Source of the DNA: Cylicocyclus nassatus
Lineage: Eukaryota > Nematoda > Chromadorea > Rhabditida > Strongylidae
Length of the DNA stretch: 64,000 nucleotides
Assembly: GCA_958299035.1 (NCBI GenBank)
Contig: CATQJL010000112.1
Location: 85,082,636-85,146,635 of the forward strand
Direction of reading: 5' to 3'
Under the pieces are notes generated by a model. The model saw only the letters and a list, made by a program, of their open reading frames with translations. It was not told where the DNA came from and did no database searches. Position numbers and translations under genes: made by a program. Below are positions 59,581-64,000 of the stretch, in pieces. Numbering within the stretch: the stretch's first letter is position 1; each line of letters begins with the position of its first letter.

Positions 59581-60009
59581 CAGAAGTTCACTGATTCTAT
59601 TACTGTAGGCCTTCCTCGTGCTCCTCCAGTGCTAGTCTTAGAACTCAGGCAATGCTGACCATTACGAATAAATTACAAACAACTACCTAATCAAGGTTTT
59701 TCATTTTAATTATTTGCTTTGGAAAAAAGTTCTGTTTAGCTTCAGGAGAAATTTCTGTGAGGAAGAATAAATGCGGATGAAACGATTACTAAGTAAGGTT
59801 TGGTAGCCATTTGAAAAGACCATGAACACCTTGAACTACATGTTTGAATGAAATTCTTCTATTTCCTAGATAGAGCCCTGACCAACGACAACAACCCAGT
59901 CATCCGGCCACTTGCTACACATATTATTATCAGTTACAAATCTAGATCAAATATAGCCATTAATTTTTTTGCAGAAAACCGCAACAAAGAAAACAAGCAT
60001 TGTTTGAGG

Positions 60010-60260
60010 TGCTAGATTATTCGAATTATTCGAATAGTCGAATATTCGGATAGGTGTGGTTATTCGATTATTCGAACAGTCGAATGTTCGACCAACCCTA
60101 TTCATTCAATATTCGTTCATTCGAATTTTGAAATGTGGCATTATTCGAATATTCGAATTCGAATAGTCTGAAAATCACAGATCGAATAATATTCGTTCGT
60201 TCGAATATTTTTCAAAAGCCGATTATTCGAAATTCATTCGTTCGACGAAATTTTTCGGTC
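60010..60260. repeat. ATTCGAATA-rich block, copy 2
   Basis: ATTCGAATA and TCGAATAGTCGAATATTCGG units, in inverse relation to the block at 53655-53850. Confidence 0.8.
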
Positions 60261-60350
60261 GTTTCAACTATAGTCCGCAGCGTTCGAACTGTCCGTGCAG
60301 TCAATAAATCGACGATACAGTCGGTGTCAAGTGGTCCCTTGTCGATCACC

Positions 60351-60811
60351 TTGAAGGCATGTCCGAGCAAAAACTCGATTTTGAGATTTTGTGCTTACCC
60401 GGGCCTATTTGCCATGCTGAATAAGAAAATCCACACTGGAAAGCGCGAAAACGGCAAAAAAGGGCTCTAGCGCAGGAAGGAAACAGCAAGTGGGCGGGGT
60501 CCTCCCCACTGTGAATTCTCGCTCCCAGCTTCCGGAGCGGTCTTCTCAATTCCGCTAGCCGTCCTAACATCGCTACCGTCCAAGTGCGAATGACTGACTT
60601 GAAACCGGAAGCGAGAAGATCGCTCCGGAAGCTGGGAGCGTAAATTCGCAGTGGGGAGGACCCCGCCCACCTGCTGATTTCCCTCCCGTTCTAGAGGCGT
60701 TTTTCGCCATTTTCGCGCTCTCTAATGTGCATTTTTGGATTCAGCGCAGCGAATAGGCCCGGGTAAGCACAAAATCTCAAAATCGAGTTTTTGCCCGGAC
60801 ACTGCTTCTAA
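60351..60811. mobile_element. TTAA-flanked MITE, copy 8
   Basis: Left TTGAAGGCATGTCCGAGCAA, right TTGCCCGGACACTGCTTCTAA (read from the second T). It is a long palindrome: ACTCGATTTTGAGATTTTGT near the left returns inverted at about 60770-60790, and GGAGCGGTCTTCTCAATTCC is mirrored by the GCGAGAAGATCGCTCCGG region. Confidence 0.8.
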
Positions 60812-62066
60812 GCGCAGCGCTAGCACCGCGTGCCGCATTCGCAGCATACCGCTTGAGCGTTCAATCTGCCGCATCGAGCGCAGAGCGCTGCACAATCTCC
60901 ACGCGCTGCGGCGCGTAGGCACTGGGAAAAAGGGAGCACGTGGTTGATACCGACTGTATGTTTCATTGTTGACACAACCTTATGCCATCCTATCATCAAA
61001 TTTTCAACTCGGTTTCATAAACATACCGGGTCTGCTCCTAAATAATTGACATTCAATCATCTAACCCGCAAGTCCAATGCAGTTGTTTATTTCGACTCTG
61101 GTAACATCATCTATGTTAGGTTTGAGCCCACGTAGATGAAATTTTATTCAGCATCGCGTACCAAATGATCCTCGAAGGAATCCGAGCAAGAGGCAGAGCA
61201 AACTCTACTTGCTACAGAAGAATTTTCCTCTCCTTTCCATTACTTGTCATAACTTTTGATAGCATTTTGTTTGTTGCTACCAATATATTTGGTCACTCAA
61301 AACTCGTAGAACATCAGACAGCGAGCTGCTTGGGTGGCATTTGATGCAGCTTTTTTTCTTCTTTTCGTAGGGTTGGAGTCTTCGGGGATGTAATTATCAT
61401 ATTTCATGGTTTTGCGCGCCCCACGCTGCACCCGAGAATTACTTCAATATTTCAAATTCGTGTACGCTGCTGCCTCTTATGAACGTTTTATCAAAAAATT
61501 GTGATCACAAGAATAGTGAGATTCAAAGTTTAGTATCTTGTAGGACTTGCAAAGTTTTGTATCCTGTAGGGCTTGCTCTATCCATCCTTAACATCGACTT
61601 CTCCGAGGGATCGGTACAAGAATCTGGAAAATAGTGAAAGTTGACGATGGCAAAACCCATGGTTCGTAGCTTTTAGTGACTTTCTGGAAGCTCGTTAGTT
61701 GAAATGCAATGCAATTTTTTTGGAAGAAAATGAAAAATTGTATCGAATGCGACCAAGATCTTCCGATAATCTTTGTTTCATGGGATGTGGCGCCTGTTTG
61801 AAAAGCGAATTTACTTTCGAAATGACCTAGTACAATGCCCAACTCAGAGATTTGAGGTTTATTGGGATAAATGTCTAGAAGGAGCGAATGGCAGCTAGGG
61901 CGATAGGTAACGAATGAGCGTGCGAGAGAAGTACCCATTTTTTGTCAAACAGTTTTTTAGCTATGACGAGAGCCCGATTAATGACGTCAAATTCGTATCG
62001 CAGAGGGCCATTAGCTACGCTAATCAAAGTTCATATTTATGAAAACTTTGTACATTTATGAAAAAA
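60812..62066. other. gene-free spacer
   Basis: It contains a diverged copy of mariner-remnant sequence (61260-61930, sharing GATTTGATGCAG-like and TCGAATGCGAC-like stretches with 58678-59580). I found no gene. Confidence 0.4.
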
Positions 62067-62579
62067 CTAGCTGGCTTGCCCGGCTCCGCCGGGCCTGCCA
62101 GCTAGACCCGTGTACGTATGTTCCAAATAGAAATTTTTATCTCTGAACCGATTGGGACCGAACTTTGCACACATACACTTCGGGGCAGGGAGCGTGTCAC
62201 AGCCCACTTTTCGTTATCGATCGATGTCGATTTTACCGATTTTTTGCAAAATTTGAGCTAGGGGGCTGGAATTTGGCAGAGGGGTGTAGTCGAGCATGCT
62301 GATCATCCCCACGAGGGTGATCAGCATGCTCGATTACCCCCCTCTGCCAAATCCCAGCCCTCTAGCTCGAATTTTGCAAAAAATCAATAAAATCGATATC
62401 GATCGATAACGAAAAGTAGCCTATGACACGCTCCCTGCCCTGAAGTATATGTGTGCCAAGTTTGGTCCCGATCGGTTCAGAAATAAAAATTTGTATTCGG
62501 AACATACGTACATACATACAGACAGACAGACAGACATACAGACAGACAGACAAACAGACATTCAGCTTTATATATAAGA
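62067..62579 (-). mobile_element. non-autonomous palindromic Helitron, copy 3
   Basis: On the minus strand it starts TCTTATATATAAAGCTGAAT after an A and ends in CTAG before a T. The internal palindrome is centred at about 62308 (GAGCATGCTGATCATCCCCA / GGGTGATCAGCATGCTCGA). The 5' TCTG/TATG microsatellite is preserved at 62500-62565. Confidence 0.88.
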
Positions 62580-62918
62580 TTACTACTGTTGTTATGGTAT
62601 ATCGTATTGACACTCCTAAGCTAATCTGAGCTGAGAATATTTTTATCTTTTATGGCTGTTCTGCACCAAAAACTCAAGAACATTTGTATAAATCTAACAC
62701 ACATTTTACTTCGAAAACGAAAATCTCCTCAAAAATTTTGAGCCTGCATTCACTGTATGGACTATCGCTAATAAGATATCTTCAAATTGCACGAAATTTT
62801 CCTATTGAAAACGGAACTTGGATTTTTTTACTTTGCTCTGAGATCTTTCGCTGCTGTGGAACTTGTCGATGTTCTTTGTTGGATGGGTTTATCTGTGGAC
62901 TAAGCTGCGGTGCTGTGA

Positions 62919-63349
62919 TTATTGTCTTCCGTTCATGTCTCTCACAAGCTCATCTATCCCGCTGTAGAGCTGTTAAAGTTCCATCATCCACGATGTTTAT
63001 GTAGACGTATAGAAGCGTGGGATCAGAACCTACGTAAAACATGCTTACACCAAGATGTGCAACATTACAACTCATGAGCACAATCATCTTTCTATGATAC
63101 CAGACAAACTGTCACACTGCTTTATGAGGTCGGAAATTTGCGAATGAATAATTTACGAGAAGCAACAACTTGGAGTTCCGAGAAAGATATTGTCAGAGCC
63201 GCGCGTAAAATCGGGATAAAATTTTTGCGCTCAACTTACCCTTTCGGACGTCTAATATCACGGAGTAAGAGCGCTATATCAGGAATTTTGGAAGAGGCAC
63301 CTTTATCCGCATAACTTGATAATGTTGTATTTGCCGAGAGATTCGACAT
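62919..63349 (-). CDS. possible small two-exon gene (weak)
   Basis: On the minus strand an exon at 63240-63349 starts MSNLSANTTLSSYADKG and ends at the strong donor AAAGG|GTAAGT. The acceptor CTCTACAG before 62961 would join GIDELVRDMNGRQ and a stop at 62919-62921, giving about 50 residues. The frame fits, and an upstream in-frame ATG would add a hydrophobic stretch (ARYCILFFCKIIKLLFINF). I recognise no family and the call could be chance. It would lie about 370 bases downstream of the minus-strand gene at 63720. Confidence 0.2.
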
Positions 63350-63719
63350 GCATTGCTTTGTTTTACAAAAATTTATAAATAACAACTTTATTATCTTGCA
63401 GAAAAACAATATGCAATAACGAGCATGCATCTAATGAAAGCTGGATATATGAGATTACCCGGTGTGCATGGTGTTGGGAAACAACCCTTAATGAGAATAG
63501 CAAATTCTATGTGTTACTATCATCTACAATCATCTGACATGGAGATAATGGCATTGCTACGAGTAGCAAAAGCAATACCAGCATAAGCATTTCGTTTTAA
63601 CTTTGAGAAAGTCTTCGTTCGTCCCAGATTCATTGAAACTGGTCGATTTACTATAACGGTGACATACAAAGACGATTTCGGGTATAAACACAGCATTGAA
63701 AGCAAGATTTTCAATATTT

Positions 63720-64000
63720 TCAAAGCATAGTGCAGTAGTTGCGCATGCGTTGACGTGCTCGGCGTAGTGGACGTCGTCGTCGCTCGAGTTCCTCCTCATC
63801 TTGAACCAAGCCCACAGTGTCCATATCACGCAGTCCGGCCCTTATTGTAGCACGGCGACATTCAATGGCTCCCTCTTCGATCATTGGTAAGTCTTCTATG
63901 CGGTCTTTCAACGGGGGACGCTCCTGTAGCCCACTGCTTTGGTATCTCAGATAGGCGCAACCGTTATCATCACGTTCCACATGACCCATGATAAATGGAG
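63720..64000 (-). CDS. C-terminal exon of an unrecognised gene (partial)
   Basis: On the minus strand an open frame enters from beyond the window (PFIMGHVERDDNGCAYLRY), runs 93 residues and stops at 63720-63722. Composition is protein-like: an acidic middle (IEDLPMIEEGAIE) followed by a very basic tail (EELERRRRPLRRARQRMRN) ending in CTML. The last residues T-M-L fit a class I PDZ-binding terminus, and the basic tail fits a cytoplasmic end, so a membrane or scaffold-associated protein is possible. I do not recognise the family and no domain can be named. AATAAA on the minus strand at about 63386-63391 is a candidate poly(A) signal. Confidence 0.65.
   Translation of the reverse strand, partial: PFIMGHVERDDNGCAYLRYQSSGLQERPPLKDRIEDLPMIEEGAIECRRATIRAGLRDMDTVGLVQDEEELERRRRPLRRARQRMRNYCTML

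Overview
This is a stretch of nuclear DNA from a nematode, probably a chromadorean related to the Rhabditina; I cannot name the species. The evidence is many short introns of about 50-90 bases ending in TTTCAG-like acceptors, acceptor-like sites just upstream of start codons that fit spliced-leader trans-splicing, a U2 snRNA very close to the Caenorhabditis form, a Nopp140 (DAO-5-like) gene followed closely on the same strand by an NHP2 gene, and an RTE-class retrotransposon fossil. Nothing looks bacterial.

Layout. 1-29.8 kb has no gene I can support; it is AT-rich DNA with foldback MITEs, a short hAT element, long G/C homopolymer tracts and small inverted-repeat elements. 30.07-33.70 kb (+) holds an 8-exon gene for a complete rhodopsin-like seven-transmembrane receptor of about 402 residues. 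34.9-36.5 kb is a triple nest: MITE, then a tRNA-derived SINE, then a palindromic Helitron. 37.3-39.1 kb (-) is a decayed RTE element interrupted by two nested MITEs. 40.48-40.66 kb (-) is a U2 snRNA gene or variant with an altered branch-site pairing region, framed by inverted repeats. 41.58-48.51 kb (+) is a 27-exon Nopp140/DAO-5 gene in which each acidic-serine repeat occupies one phase-0 exon. 48.80-49.46 kb (+) is the H/ACA snoRNP core protein NHP2, 288 bases downstream, so the pair may be an snoRNP operon. 49.5-62.6 kb is a transposon graveyard with deep nesting. 63.72-64.0 kb (-) is the C-terminal part of an unrecognised gene that runs off the window.

How the genes fit together. Nopp140 (a chaperone of box C/D and H/ACA snoRNPs in nucleoli and Cajal bodies) and NHP2 (an H/ACA core protein) work in the same ribosome/snoRNA biogenesis pathway, which fits co-transcription. 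The U2 locus is a spliceosomal RNA locus on the opposite strand upstream of them. The receptor gene is unrelated to these. Most of the window's bulk is transposon-derived, with target-site duplications clear enough to order several insertions in time.
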